Shown in pieces: positions 34,320-44,033 of a stretch of DNA of 64,000 nt. This DNA is from an uncultured Bacteroides sp. Its GTDB lineage: Bacteria; Bacteroidota; Bacteroidia; Bacteroidales; Bacteroidaceae. The notes below the pieces were generated by a model, which did no database searches, had not been told where the DNA came from, and was given only the letters and a program-made list of their open reading frames with translations. Position numbers and translations under genes: made by a program. The DNA is taken from contig UQVZ01000004.1 in assembly GCA_900544675.1 (NCBI GenBank), positions 58,553 to 122,552 of the forward strand, in the 5' to 3' direction. The first letter of the stretch is position 1, and each line of letters starts with the position of its first letter.

Positions 34320-35048
34320 TTATTGAATTACTTGATAAAAAGCTTCCCAATTAATGTTGAAATCCATCATAGATGGAAATAAAAGGTTGGCGCCTTCCTG
34401 TAGTAATACTTCATCGGGTAATGGTCCCGTGTTAACAGCTACAGTGAAGATGCCGGCAGCTACACCTGCTTTTACGCCCAATGGGGCATTTTCCACGACG
34501 ATAGCTTCGTTGGCTTTTACTCCAGCTTTTTGGAGGCCCATCAAGTAAGGTTCCGGATTGGGCTTTCCGTGTTTTACATCGAAAGCTGTCACCATTAGTT
34601 CAGGCTTGAATATATCTGGGTAATTTTTATTCAGCCGTTCCAAGAGCGACTTCTGTCCAGAGCCTGTAACGACAACCGGAACCAATCCTTCTTGTTTTAA
34701 CTTTTGTAATAGTTCGTATGCACCCGGCATACGTTCAGCTTTAGGCAATGAATTGAAAATCTCGGTTTTTGTCTGATAGATGGTCTTGATTTCCTCTTCA
34801 GTCGCTTCTTTGCCACGTTGGCGGGTGCTTACGATATTGATGGTATCTGCGCCCGTACGTCCCTCGTGCAGGTAAGCCTCTTCGGGGCTGAGGTGCATGC
34901 CGTAACGCTTCATCGCTTCGTGCCAGGCAGCCGCATGGTTCTTCATCGAGTCGAACAATACACCGTCCATGTCGAACAATACGGCTTTCAGGTCGAGACG
35001 GTCGTAGTGATGGCTTTGCAGATACGTTCGGATCGCTTGTTCAAACAT
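34320..35048 (-). CDS. HAD-superfamily phosphatase (beta-phosphoglucomutase-like)
   Basis: This 242-residue HAD hydrolase has motif I FDMDGVLFDSM with the nucleophile and acid Asp, motif II VVVTGSG, motif III KHGKPNPEPYL and motif IV VVENAPLGVKAG. A helical cap lies between motifs I and II. It resembles PGMB and phosphoglycolate phosphatases; the substrate is unresolved. It is the last gene of the lysS-gpsA-pgi cluster, starting 4 bp after pgi, which fits removal of a sugar or glycerol phosphate. A bidirectional terminator follows. Confidence 0.87.
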   Translation of the reverse strand: MFEQAIRTYLQSHHYDRLDLKAVLFDMDGVLFDSMKNHAAAWHEAMKRYGMHLSPEEAYLHEGRTGADTINIVSTRQRGKEATEEEIKTIYQTKTEIFNSLPKAERMPGAYELLQKLKQEGLVPVVVTGSGQKSLLERLNKNYPDIFKPELMVTAFDVKHGKPNPEPYLMGLQKAGVKANEAIVVENAPLGVKAGVAAGIFTVAVNTGPLPDEVLLQEGANLLFPSMMDFNINWEAFYQVIQ

Positions 35049-35052
35049 AGGC

Positions 35053-36402
35053 TTACTTGTTCAACCGTGCCTGGATGGCTTTCGATTCAGCCTCGTATCC
35101 GGGTTTGTTCAGCAAGGCAAACATGTTCTTTTTGTACGCTTCCACTCCCGGTTGGTTGAACGGGTTCACTTCCAGCAGATAGCCGCTGATGCCGCAGGCT
35201 TTTTCGAAGAAGTAAATCAGTTGGCCCAAGTAATATTCGTTCAGCTTCGGAACGCTGACACGCAAGTTGGGCACACCACCGTCTACATGAGCCAGCTGGG
35301 TTCCCAGTTCTGCCATCTTGTTTACTTCGTCGATGCGTTTGCCTGCCAGGAAGTTCAAGCCGTCCAGGTTTTCTTCGTCGTTCGGCACATGCAGTTCATG
35401 GTTCGGAGTTTCGATAGACACCACGGTTTCGTAGATGGTACGTTCGCCTTCCTGAATCCATTGACCCATCGAGTGGAGGTCGGTCGAGAAGTCTACCGAG
35501 CTGGGGTAAATGCCTTTATGGTCTTTGCCTTCCGATTCGCCGTACAATTGTTTCCACCATTCCATGAAATAGTGCAGTTTCGGCTGGAAGTTGACAAGGA
35601 TTTCGATTTTCTTTCCGTTCTGATACAATTCGTTGCGGGTAGCCGCATAGAGGGCGGACGGATTTTCCATCAGGTTCTCGCCGGCGCATACTTTTTCCAT
35701 TTCGCGTGCTCCGTTCACCAGTTGTTCGATATCAAATCCGGCTACGGCAATAGGAAGCAGACCTACCGGAGTCAGTACCGAGAAGCGTCCGCCTACGTTG
35801 TCGGGGATGATGAATGATTTGTAACCTTCCTTGTCTGCCATGGTACGGGCCGCGCCTTTCTTGGCGTCGGTTACCGCAACGATGACTTTACGTGCCATTT
35901 CCTTGCCGCGTTGTCTTTCGCATTGCTCTCTCAAGAGGCGGAAAGCAAGGGCGGTTTCAGTGGTTGTTCCCGATTTAGAGATATTGATGATACCGAATTT
36001 CTTGTCTTTCAAGTAATCGGTCAATTCGTACAAATAGTCTTCACCGATGTTATGGCCGGCAAAAAGGATGACCGGTTGTCCTTCTTTCTTTTCACGTAAC
36101 CATCCGAAGCTGTCCGACAAGGCTTCGATGACGGCGCGGGCACCCAGGTAACTTCCTCCGATACCGGCTACCACTACTACTTCGCAGTTCTCGCGCAGTA
36201 CCTGTGCCGTAGCTTTCAAGTCATTCAGGTGCTCTTCGGTGATAGAAGAAGGCAGGTGCAGCCAGCCCAGGAAGTCATTTCCCAGTCCCGTACCTTTTTC
36301 CAGAGTTTCCATACAAGCTCTTACTTTCGGTTCGTAAGCAGCCAATTTTTCTTTAGAGATGAATTCTAAAGTCTTTTCGATGTTCAATTTGATATTTTCC
36401 AT
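35053..36402 (-). CDS. pgi: Glucose-6-phosphate isomerase
   Basis: Pgi interconverts glucose-6-phosphate and fructose-6-phosphate. The 449-residue length matches the shorter Bacillus/Thermotoga type. The SIS-domain motifs are present: GGSYLGARAVIEAL, NISKSGTTTETALAFRLL and VGGRFSVLTPVGLLP. Its C-terminal NPFNQPGVEAYKKNMFALL is the usual end. It lies 14 bp after gpsA and 4 bp before the HAD gene, so the operon supplies central sugar phosphates. Confidence 0.96.
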   Translation of the reverse strand: MENIKLNIEKTLEFISKEKLAAYEPKVRACMETLEKGTGLGNDFLGWLHLPSSITEEHLNDLKATAQVLRENCEVVVVAGIGGSYLGARAVIEALSDSFGWLREKKEGQPVILFAGHNIGEDYLYELTDYLKDKKFGIINISKSGTTTETALAFRLLREQCERQRGKEMARKVIVAVTDAKKGAARTMADKEGYKSFIIPDNVGGRFSVLTPVGLLPIAVAGFDIEQLVNGAREMEKVCAGENLMENPSALYAATRNELYQNGKKIEILVNFQPKLHYFMEWWKQLYGESEGKDHKGIYPSSVDFSTDLHSMGQWIQEGERTIYETVVSIETPNHELHVPNDEENLDGLNFLAGKRIDEVNKMAELGTQLAHVDGGVPNLRVSVPKLNEYYLGQLIYFFEKACGISGYLLEVNPFNQPGVEAYKKNMFALLNKPGYEAESKAIQARLNK

Positions 36403-36416
36403 AATAGCATATATGT

Positions 36417-37412
36417 TTATCTGAATGAATCAGTTAACAGTTTGATTTCAATCATGGGTGCGATGCGCTCGTACAGAATGTTGTACACGGCGTCTACAAT
36501 CGGCATGTTCACGTGCAGGTGCTTGTTCAGCTCCTTGATGCACTTGGTGCCGTAATAGCCTTCGGCAATCATTTCCATCTCGATTTGCGCGCTCTTTACC
36601 GAGTATCCTTTCCCAATCATCGTGCCGAACACACGGTTGCGGCTGAAGTTGGAGTAAGCGGTCACCAGCAGGTCGCCCAGGTAGACGGAGTCGTTTGTGC
36701 AACGGTCTACCGGATGCACTGTGTCGAGGAAGCGGTTCATCTCCTGCAGGGCGTTCGATACCAGCACTGCCTGAAAATTGTCGCCATACTTGAGTCCGCT
36801 GCAGATGCCTGCCGCAATGGCATATACGTTTTTCAGCACCGAGGCATATTCGATGCCCGCCACATCGGTGTTGACCGAAGTCTTGATGTAGGAACCCGTC
36901 AGCTGGCGGGCGAACATCTTGGCCTTTTCGATGTCCTTGCACCCTACCGTGAGGTAGGAGAGACGTTCCAGCGCCACTTCTTCGGCATGGCAAGGACCCG
37001 CCAGTACGGCTATGTTCTCTTCGGGCACGTCGTACATCTTATGAAAATAATCGGATATGATCATGTTCTCGTCGGGTACGATTCCCTTGATGGCCGTTAC
37101 GATGAATTTGTCCTTCAGCTTGGTCTTCAGCTTTTTCAGGTGTGCTTTCAGGTAGGGCGAAGGGGTGACGAATATCAGCGTATCCGATTCTCTTACTACT
37201 TTGTTTATATCCGATGAAAAGTTAATGCATTTGATGTTGAAGCGTACGCTGGTCAGGTAAGCCGGATTATGCCCCAGCCGCTTGAAATCCTCGATGCGGT
37301 CGTCGCGGCGCATATACCAGTTTATCGTTCCGGCTTGGGCTAACACGATCTTGGCGATAGCCGTAGCCCAGCTTCCTCCACCCATGATTGCTATTTTCCC
37401 GGGTAATTTCAT
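36417..37412 (-). CDS. gpsA: NAD(P)H-dependent glycerol-3-phosphate dehydrogenase
   Basis: GpsA makes sn-glycerol-3-phosphate for phospholipids from dihydroxyacetone phosphate. The 331-residue protein has the nucleotide loop IMGGGSWATAIAKIV, the catalytic Lys in the loop near ASVLKNVYAIAAG and the signatures VLAGPCHAEEVALE and GDLLVTAYSNFSRNR. The length is standard. It lies 8 bp after lysS and 14 bp before pgi on the same strand. Confidence 0.95.
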   Translation of the reverse strand: MKLPGKIAIMGGGSWATAIAKIVLAQAGTINWYMRRDDRIEDFKRLGHNPAYLTSVRFNIKCINFSSDINKVVRESDTLIFVTPSPYLKAHLKKLKTKLKDKFIVTAIKGIVPDENMIISDYFHKMYDVPEENIAVLAGPCHAEEVALERLSYLTVGCKDIEKAKMFARQLTGSYIKTSVNTDVAGIEYASVLKNVYAIAAGICSGLKYGDNFQAVLVSNALQEMNRFLDTVHPVDRCTNDSVYLGDLLVTAYSNFSRNRVFGTMIGKGYSVKSAQIEMEMIAEGYYGTKCIKELNKHLHVNMPIVDAVYNILYERIAPMIEIKLLTDSFR

Positions 37413-37420
37413 TGCTATGC

Positions 37421-39151
37421 TTACTCGATTTTACTAATCCATGTTGCGACCTCGTCTACACTTGGATTGGTCAGTCCTAACTTGTATTTCTTGTTAACGC
37501 CGCAGATGTCCATCTGGAGTTTTTGCGGGTTGACTTCCTTCATGTCTGCCACCAGATTATATCCGGCTTTCTGGATGAGCGGCACCCATTCTTCGGGCAC
37601 ACCCAGTTCCATGTATTTCGAGGCGTTATCCTTCGGAGCCACTTTCTCGGGACGCATCTGCGGGAAGAACAATACTTCCTGGATATAAGTCTTGCCTGTC
37701 ATCAGCATCACCAGGCGGTCGATGCCGATACCGATACCGCTGGTGGGCGGCATGCCGTATTGCAGGGCACGCAGGAAGTCCTGGTCGATAATCATCGCTT
37801 CGTCGTCTCCCTTGTCGGCAAGACGCATCTGTTCCTTGAAGCGTTCTTCCTGGTCTATCGGGTCGTTCAGCTCCGAGTAGGCATTGGCCAGCTCTTTTCC
37901 GTTCACCATCAGCTCGAAGCGTTCCGTCAGGCCGGGTTTCGAGCGGTGCATCTTGGTGAGCGGCGACATCTCTACGGGATAGTCGGTGATGAACGTAGGC
38001 TGGATGAACGTGCCTTCGCAGAACTCTCCGAAGATTTCGTCAATCAGCTTGCCTTTTCCCATGGTGTCGTCGATTTCCATGTTCAGCTTCCGGCATACTT
38101 CGCGGATTTGCGCTTCGTCCATGCCGTTCAGGTCATAGCCGGTTTTTTCCTTGATGGCGTCCAGTATCGGCAGACGGCGGTAAGGAGCCTTGAAGCTGAT
38201 GACCGTACCGTCGATTTCGCGTTCGGGCTTGCCGTTTACGGCGATGCAGACGGTTTCCAACAGCTTTTCGGTGAACGACATCATCCAGTTGTAGTCCTTG
38301 TACTGCACGTATAGTTCCATGCAGGTGAACTCCGGATTGTGGTTGCGGTCCATGCCTTCGTTGCGGAAGTTCTTCCCGATTTCGTACACACCTTCAAATC
38401 CGCCTACGATAAGCCGTTTCAGGTAAAGCTCTGTAGCGATACGCATATACATATCGGTGTCGAGGGCGTTGAAGTGCGTGATGAATGGTTTGGCGCTTGC
38501 TCCGCCTGCGATGGTCTGCAGGGTAGGGGTCTCCACTTCCGTATAGCCGGCTTCATCGAGCACGTGGCGGATGGTGCGTATCACCGTAGCCCGTTGCAGG
38601 AAGATGTCTTTCACACCGTCGTTCACAATCAGGTCGACATAACGCTGTCGGTAACGCAATTCGGGATCTTCGAACTTGTCGTATGCCACACCGTCCTTAT
38701 ATTTTACAATAGGAAGGGGACGGAGTGATTTCGCCAGCACGGTCAGCTTTTGCGCGTGGATGGAAATCTCGCCTGTCTGGGTGCGGAACACGAAACCTTC
38801 GATTCCGACAAAGTCGCCCAAGTCGAGCAGGCGTTTGAATACCACATTATATAAATCCTTGTTTTCGCCCGGGCAGATATCGTCGCGGGTGATATATACT
38901 TGAATACGTCCTTTGGAGTCTTGCAGTTCGATGAAAGATGCTTTACCCATCACGCGGCGCGACATGATACGTCCTGCCACGGATACTTTGCGGGGTTCGG
39001 CCTCGTCGTCCTTGAACCCGTCCTTGATGTCGGTTGAAAATGCATTGGTTACATACTCGGCAGCAGGGTACGGTTCGATGCCCATCGCTCTCATCTCATT
39101 CAGACTGTTGCGTCTGATAATCTCCTGTTCACTTAGTTCTAATACGTTCAT
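37421..39151 (-). CDS. lysS: Lysine-tRNA ligase, class II
   Basis: This 576-residue class II synthetase has an N-terminal OB-fold anticodon-binding domain (about 55-150). The catalytic core has motif 1 VETPTLQTIAGGASAKPFI, motif 2 FRNEGMDRNHNPEFTCMELY and motif 3 GIGIGIDRLVMLMTG. It ends with an extra domain of about 70 residues (from PEEWVPLIQKAGYN to VDEVATWISKIE), longer than E. coli LysS and usual in Bacteroidetes. It heads the minus-strand cluster with gpsA, pgi and the HAD phosphatase. Confidence 0.97.
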   Translation of the reverse strand: MNVLELSEQEIIRRNSLNEMRAMGIEPYPAAEYVTNAFSTDIKDGFKDDEAEPRKVSVAGRIMSRRVMGKASFIELQDSKGRIQVYITRDDICPGENKDLYNVVFKRLLDLGDFVGIEGFVFRTQTGEISIHAQKLTVLAKSLRPLPIVKYKDGVAYDKFEDPELRYRQRYVDLIVNDGVKDIFLQRATVIRTIRHVLDEAGYTEVETPTLQTIAGGASAKPFITHFNALDTDMYMRIATELYLKRLIVGGFEGVYEIGKNFRNEGMDRNHNPEFTCMELYVQYKDYNWMMSFTEKLLETVCIAVNGKPEREIDGTVISFKAPYRRLPILDAIKEKTGYDLNGMDEAQIREVCRKLNMEIDDTMGKGKLIDEIFGEFCEGTFIQPTFITDYPVEMSPLTKMHRSKPGLTERFELMVNGKELANAYSELNDPIDQEERFKEQMRLADKGDDEAMIIDQDFLRALQYGMPPTSGIGIGIDRLVMLMTGKTYIQEVLFFPQMRPEKVAPKDNASKYMELGVPEEWVPLIQKAGYNLVADMKEVNPQKLQMDICGVNKKYKLGLTNPSVDEVATWISKIE

Positions 39152-39375
39152 TTGTCAGTACATTAACTCAATTTCGCTACAAAAATAAAAAACTTTTTGC
39201 AAACTCTCCCTATATTTCCCGTTCTTTTCTTTTGGAATTGGAATTTTACGGAATAATTTGTGTGAATATGTCAAGATACTGTAGCCGATGGGCTGGAATG
39301 GAAAAAGCGTATAGGGCTTTTATTTTTCTGAAGAAAATATTATATCCGATAAATTATTGATTTTCTGATACGAAA

Positions 39376-39414
39376 AAGAGGATGAACCTCTTTTTAAAAG
39401 AAGCTCATCCTCTT
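39376..39414 (-). terminator. Terminator downstream of the efflux operon
   Basis: A 10-bp perfect stem, AAGAGGATGA / TCATCCTCTT, with a 19-nt loop lies 89 bp past the tolC-like stop and within the 351-bp gap before lysS. An A-rich tract flanks the stem at the lower coordinates. Apart from a possible TATTTTTG (minus strand, 39180-39187) for lysS, I see no gene or repeat in this gap. Confidence 0.75.
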
Positions 39415-39502
39415 CGGAACAGGTATTTTTGTTTCTTGATTGGCTATCTGCTTTGAATGAAATGTAAGATATATTCGTTGGCAAGGCAAGTACTACTTAC
39501 TT

Positions 39503-40882
39503 TCATTTCCAGCCTCCACCCAATGCTTTGTAAAGATTTACGATGGTAATCTGCTTGTCGCGTACGGCATTGCTCAATCCGATTTGGGCATCGAGGTATC
39601 CACGTTGTGCATCCAGCAGGTCCATGTAGCCGATAACTCCGTTGATGTATTGCAGTTGGGCAAGGTCGAGGGTGCTCTTCGAAGCCTGTTCCAAGCGCAG
39701 GCGGGTTTCGTAGATTTCCTTGCTTTTGTTGAAATCGGCTATGGCATTGTAGGCTTCCTTAAAGGCATTGAGCACTACTTTTTCATAGGCTTGGGTGGCA
39801 CCTTCCAGAGCGGCTTTCTCCGCTTTCAGGCGGGCACGGTTCTTGCCCCAACTGAAAACAGGTTGCAACAGATTGGCGCTAAGCAGATGCCAGGGCGATT
39901 TCAGCAATTCGCTGAGCACGTCGCTCTCTCCACCGTAGCTGGCGTTCAGGGTCAGGCTGGGGAAGAGGCTGGTAAAGGCTATGCCTACTTCGGCATTGGC
40001 GGCTATCAAGGCTTGTTCTGCCTGCCGTACATCGGGACGGCGTTCGAGCAGGCTGGAAGGCAAGCCTACCGGGAGGCTGACCGGAAGCAAGACATCTTCG
40101 GGCAATACCGTACGCTTGATGTGATGTGGATAGTCACCCGTAAGGAAGGCAATATCGTTCTCTTTCAGTGTAATCTGGCGTTCCAGGTCGGGGATTAAGG
40201 TCGCGGTACGTGCCAATTCCACTTGTGCCTGGCGGAAAGCGGTTTCCGAGGTCAATCCTCCCTCGTAACGGATGCGGGCCAGATGAAGGCTTTCACGACG
40301 TGCATCCACCGTCTGACGCACGATGGCCAGTTCGTTATCGAGAGCTACCAGCTCGAAGTAAGATTGTGCCACTTCCGCTACGAGGCTCATCTTCAACGCA
40401 CGTTGGTTTTCTATCGAGCCAAGGAAATCTGCCACGCTCTTGTCTTTCGCCCAGCGGAGTTTTCCCCACAGGTCTATTTCCCAGTTGACGGTGCCCTTCA
40501 GGTCGAACTCATCGTCTTGTGAATAGTGATTCCCTCCATAATTTTCCCGTTCGCGTTCGGCATAGATACGCAGTCCGATTTGCGGAAGCATATTGCCGAT
40601 TGCGATACGCTTGTGTGCAGCTAGCTCCTTGATGCGTGCGGCAGCTATCAGCATGTCTTTGTTGTAGGTCAGTGTCTTGCGTATCAATGCCTGCAGGGTG
40701 GTGTCGGTGTACACTTCTTCCCAAGGATAATCGCCGATAGACATGGTATCTACACTGAGGCTATCGAGTGTGCCCGGCAAGTTCAGCTCGGGGCGTGTAT
40801 AGCGTTTCCCTATCTGGCAGCTCCCTAAAAGCAGGGTTGCCAGCAGGAAGGAAAGGATGCGGTATGTCGGTTTCAATTTCAT
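39503..40882 (-). CDS. RND efflux outer-membrane factor, NodT/OprM type
   Basis: This 459-residue lipoprotein forms the outer-membrane channel of the pump. The signal peptide ends at the lipobox LLGSCQ, which would be lipidated at Cys. Two outer-membrane efflux-protein repeats carry long heptad-like helices and ERRPDVRQAEQALIAANAEV, the usual NodT-type signature. The C-terminus has TLDLAQLQYINGVIGYMDLL. It is the last gene of the operon, 12 bp after the transporter. Substrates cannot be told from sequence. Confidence 0.94.
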   Translation of the reverse strand: MKLKPTYRILSFLLATLLLGSCQIGKRYTRPELNLPGTLDSLSVDTMSIGDYPWEEVYTDTTLQALIRKTLTYNKDMLIAAARIKELAAHKRIAIGNMLPQIGLRIYAERERENYGGNHYSQDDEFDLKGTVNWEIDLWGKLRWAKDKSVADFLGSIENQRALKMSLVAEVAQSYFELVALDNELAIVRQTVDARRESLHLARIRYEGGLTSETAFRQAQVELARTATLIPDLERQITLKENDIAFLTGDYPHHIKRTVLPEDVLLPVSLPVGLPSSLLERRPDVRQAEQALIAANAEVGIAFTSLFPSLTLNASYGGESDVLSELLKSPWHLLSANLLQPVFSWGKNRARLKAEKAALEGATQAYEKVVLNAFKEAYNAIADFNKSKEIYETRLRLEQASKSTLDLAQLQYINGVIGYMDLLDAQRGYLDAQIGLSNAVRDKQITIVNLYKALGGGWK

Positions 40883-40894
40883 GTTGCACTACAT

Positions 40895-43800
40895 TTATTT
40901 AATATGTTTCGTTTTGATTTTGTTTTTCGCCTTGTAAATCATGACGAAGAAGAACGGCACCAGGAATATGCCTACCGTTACGGCCACAATCATACCGAAG
41001 AATACACCCGTACCGATGGCTTGGCGGCTGGCAGAGCCCGGACCGCTGGCGATAACCAAAGGCACCATACCCAAGATGAAAGCCAATGAGGTCATCAGGA
41101 TGGGGCGGAAACGCAGGTGGGCGGCATGCAGGGCAGATTCGATGAGGTCTTTGCCTGCATCTACTTCGTCTTTGGCAAATTCAACAATCAAGATGGCATT
41201 CTTGGCGGCAAGTCCCACCAGCATTACCAGACCAATCTGGAAATAGGTATCGTTCTCCAGTCCGCATATAGCTACTCCGGCGTATGCGCCCAGTGCCGCT
41301 ACCGGCAAGGAAAGCAAGACGGCGATAGGCACGCTCCAGCTTTCGTACAAGGCGGCAAGGAACAGGAACACGAACAGGAATACCAGTGCCAGAATCATGC
41401 CTGTCTGTCCGCCTGCCTGCTTCTCTTGGTAGGAGAGGCCGCTCCATTCTACGCCGATGTTGTCGGGCAGGTGGTCTTTAGCCAGTTGTTCAATCAATTC
41501 CATGGCTTGTCCCGAACTATAGCCGTGGGCTGCCGTGCCTCGGATAATGGCCGTGTTGAACATGTTGAAACGCTTGATGCTTCCCGGTCCGGTGGTATAT
41601 TCGGTATTGCCCAGAGCCGTCAGCGGAATCATGTCGCCCGAGCTCCCGCGCACGAAGAACAGGTTGATGTTATCTCGATGTTCCCGATAGGGCGCTTCCG
41701 CCTGGATATATACACGGTAAATACGGTTGAACATGTTGAAGTCGTTCACATAAAGCGAACCGGTGTACGCTTTCATGGTGGTGAAGACATCTGCCATCGG
41801 GACGCCGGACAATTTCACCTTATCCCGGTCTACGTCGAAATAGAGTTGGGGGATTTCCGCTTGCAAGGACGAGGAAAGCCCGCTCAGCTCTTTGCGTTGC
41901 GAGGCATAATACATCAAGGTATCGGCTGCCTGTACCAGATTCTCGTAAGTGGCGTCACCGCGTGCTTCCAGCTGCATCTCGAAACCGCCCGATGTTCCTA
42001 GACCGGGAATGACGGGGGGAGTGGAGAGGTAAACTTTACACTCCGGATATTGCTTGAACTCGTTTTGCACATCTGCCATAATCTTTTCGATATTGGTGTC
42101 GTCACGCTCTTTCCATTCTTTCAAGATAACGGTCAGGGTAGTGCGCGCCTGGCTGGTGCCTACACGCGGACTGGTACCGGTTACGTTTTGCACATATTCT
42201 ACGGCAGGTTGTTTCATCAGGTAGTTTACAGCCCGGTTGGTTATCTCGCGTGTCCGTTCCAAGGTGGTGCCTTCGGGCATTTCGAGTTCTACGGTGAAAT
42301 AGCCTTGGTCTTCCGACGGAAGGAAGCTGGTAGGTATCACCCGGTAGAGCACAAAGATAAATACGATGACCATTCCGAAGCCGGCGGTAACCCGTTTGGG
42401 GTGCTTAATCAGTTTGCTGATGCCGCCCACGTATTTATGATTGCCAATGTCCAGCCACTTGTTGATGGCGCGGAACACGCGGTTCTTGGGCTTGTTGGGG
42501 TCTTGCGGGCGGAGAATCAACGAACACATCACCGGGCTCAGTGTCAGTGCCACGACGGTAGAGAGCAATACAGATACCGCGATGGTGATACTGAACTGAC
42601 GGTAGAGCTGGCCCGATATGCCCGAAAGGAAGCTTACGGGAACGAATACGGCTGCCAGTACCAGCGAGGTTGCAATCAAGGCACCGGTAAGCCCGTCCAT
42701 CGCTTTCTTGGTCGCTTCGTAGGGGCTGAGGTGTTCTTCCTCCATGATACGCTCTACGTTTTCCACCACTACGATGGCATCGTCCACTACCAGACCGATG
42801 GCCAATACCAGACCCAGCAAAGTCAGGATATTCAGCGAGAAGCCGAAGATGAGCATGAACCCGAACGTACCGATCAGCGAGATAGGCACGGCGATGGTCG
42901 GAATCAAGGTGGCACGCCAGCTCTGCAAAGAGAGGAATACCACAACGATAACGAGGAACAACGCTTCGAACAACGTCTTGTACACTTCGTGGATAGATTC
43001 GGAGATGTAAGACGTCATGTCGAAAGGCACTTCGTATTTCATGCCTTCGGGGAAGTTCTTGCTGATTTCATCCATTTCCGCCTTTACGCGCTCTGCTACT
43101 TCCATGGCGTTGGCGCCCGGAAGCATGTACACGCCCAGCACGGCGGCATTGCCCCCGTTGATGCCACTCTCGGTGTTATACGATTGTGCTTCGAGGGATA
43201 CGCGTGCCACGTCGCGCATACGGATGAGCGAGCCGTCGGGATTGGCGCGCAAGACGATTTCTTCGAATTGGGCAGCGCTCGACAAACGGCCCTGTGCCGT
43301 GATAGGGATGGTGATATCCAGTCCGGTGACGGGTTGCTGGCCCAGTACACCGGCGGCAGATTCCCGGTTCTGGTCTTTCAGGGCGTTCTGTACGTCTTGC
43401 ACGGTCAGGCCGAAGTTGGCAAGACGTGCCGGGTCCAGCCAGATTTGCATGGCATAATACCGGCTACCGATGTTTGAGACACGTCCCACACCCGGGATAC
43501 GGCGCAATAAGTCGAGCACGTTTAGGGTGGCAAAGTTGCTCAGATAGATTTCATCGAACTTCGGGTCGCTCGAAGTCAGGCAGATGGTCATCAGCTGGCT
43601 GGCTGCTTGTTTTTCGATTTCGATACCGTTTTGTACCACTTCGGCGGGCAGGCGCGACTCGGCAAGCTTGATGCGGTTCTGTATTTCTACTGCAGCCAGG
43701 TCGGGGTCGGCAGAGATATCAAAGGTGACCGTTGCCGAGAAGCCTCCCGAATTGGAGCTGTTCGACTCCATGTAGAGCATGCCCGGCGTACCGTTCAATT

Positions 43801-44005
43801 CCTGTTCTATCGGGGTAGCGACGGCTTGTGACACGGTCAGTGCGCTTGCACCCGGATAAGAAGCGCTGATTTTCACCACGGGCGGCGTGATTTGCGGATA
43901 TTGGTCGATGGGCAACATAGTCAGGCCTATGATGCCGATGATGACAATCAATATAGAGATGACGATCGAAAAGACAGGCCGATCGATAAAGAAACTCACT
44001 TTCAT
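40895..44005 (-). CDS. RND efflux inner-membrane transporter, HAE1 family
   Basis: The 1036-residue proton-driven pump has twelve helices and two large periplasmic loops, as in AcrB. TM4 holds the proton-relay pair in GLVVDDAIVVVENVERIM, and the N-terminal VFSIVISILIVIIGIIGLTM and SVLLSTVVALTLSPVMCSLI are typical of HAE1 members. It exports hydrophobic compounds such as drugs, bile salts or dyes. It lies 28 bp after the membrane-fusion gene and 12 bp before the outer-membrane factor. No linked TetR regulator is found. Full length; no frameshift seen. Confidence 0.95.
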   Translation of the reverse strand: MKVSFFIDRPVFSIVISILIVIIGIIGLTMLPIDQYPQITPPVVKISASYPGASALTVSQAVATPIEQELNGTPGMLYMESNSSNSGGFSATVTFDISADPDLAAVEIQNRIKLAESRLPAEVVQNGIEIEKQAASQLMTICLTSSDPKFDEIYLSNFATLNVLDLLRRIPGVGRVSNIGSRYYAMQIWLDPARLANFGLTVQDVQNALKDQNRESAAGVLGQQPVTGLDITIPITAQGRLSSAAQFEEIVLRANPDGSLIRMRDVARVSLEAQSYNTESGINGGNAAVLGVYMLPGANAMEVAERVKAEMDEISKNFPEGMKYEVPFDMTSYISESIHEVYKTLFEALFLVIVVVFLSLQSWRATLIPTIAVPISLIGTFGFMLIFGFSLNILTLLGLVLAIGLVVDDAIVVVENVERIMEEEHLSPYEATKKAMDGLTGALIATSLVLAAVFVPVSFLSGISGQLYRQFSITIAVSVLLSTVVALTLSPVMCSLILRPQDPNKPKNRVFRAINKWLDIGNHKYVGGISKLIKHPKRVTAGFGMVIVFIFVLYRVIPTSFLPSEDQGYFTVELEMPEGTTLERTREITNRAVNYLMKQPAVEYVQNVTGTSPRVGTSQARTTLTVILKEWKERDDTNIEKIMADVQNEFKQYPECKVYLSTPPVIPGLGTSGGFEMQLEARGDATYENLVQAADTLMYYASQRKELSGLSSSLQAEIPQLYFDVDRDKVKLSGVPMADVFTTMKAYTGSLYVNDFNMFNRIYRVYIQAEAPYREHRDNINLFFVRGSSGDMIPLTALGNTEYTTGPGSIKRFNMFNTAIIRGTAAHGYSSGQAMELIEQLAKDHLPDNIGVEWSGLSYQEKQAGGQTGMILALVFLFVFLFLAALYESWSVPIAVLLSLPVAALGAYAGVAICGLENDTYFQIGLVMLVGLAAKNAILIVEFAKDEVDAGKDLIESALHAAHLRFRPILMTSLAFILGMVPLVIASGPGSASRQAIGTGVFFGMIVAVTVGIFLVPFFFVMIYKAKNKIKTKHIK

Positions 44006-44033
44006 GGATGGTAGCGTTTAGATAATTGTCGGT

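Noticed and set aside
39152..39375. Gap between lysS and the efflux operon terminator examined for a small gene or RNA
   Set aside because: No frame with family features, no strong hairpin apart from the terminator, and only a possible -7 element for lysS.
42050..43477. Open plus-strand frame of 475 codons opposite the RND transporter gene
   Set aside because: It is antisense to a full-length HAE1 transporter, has low-complexity His/Gly/Gln-rich translation and no promoter.
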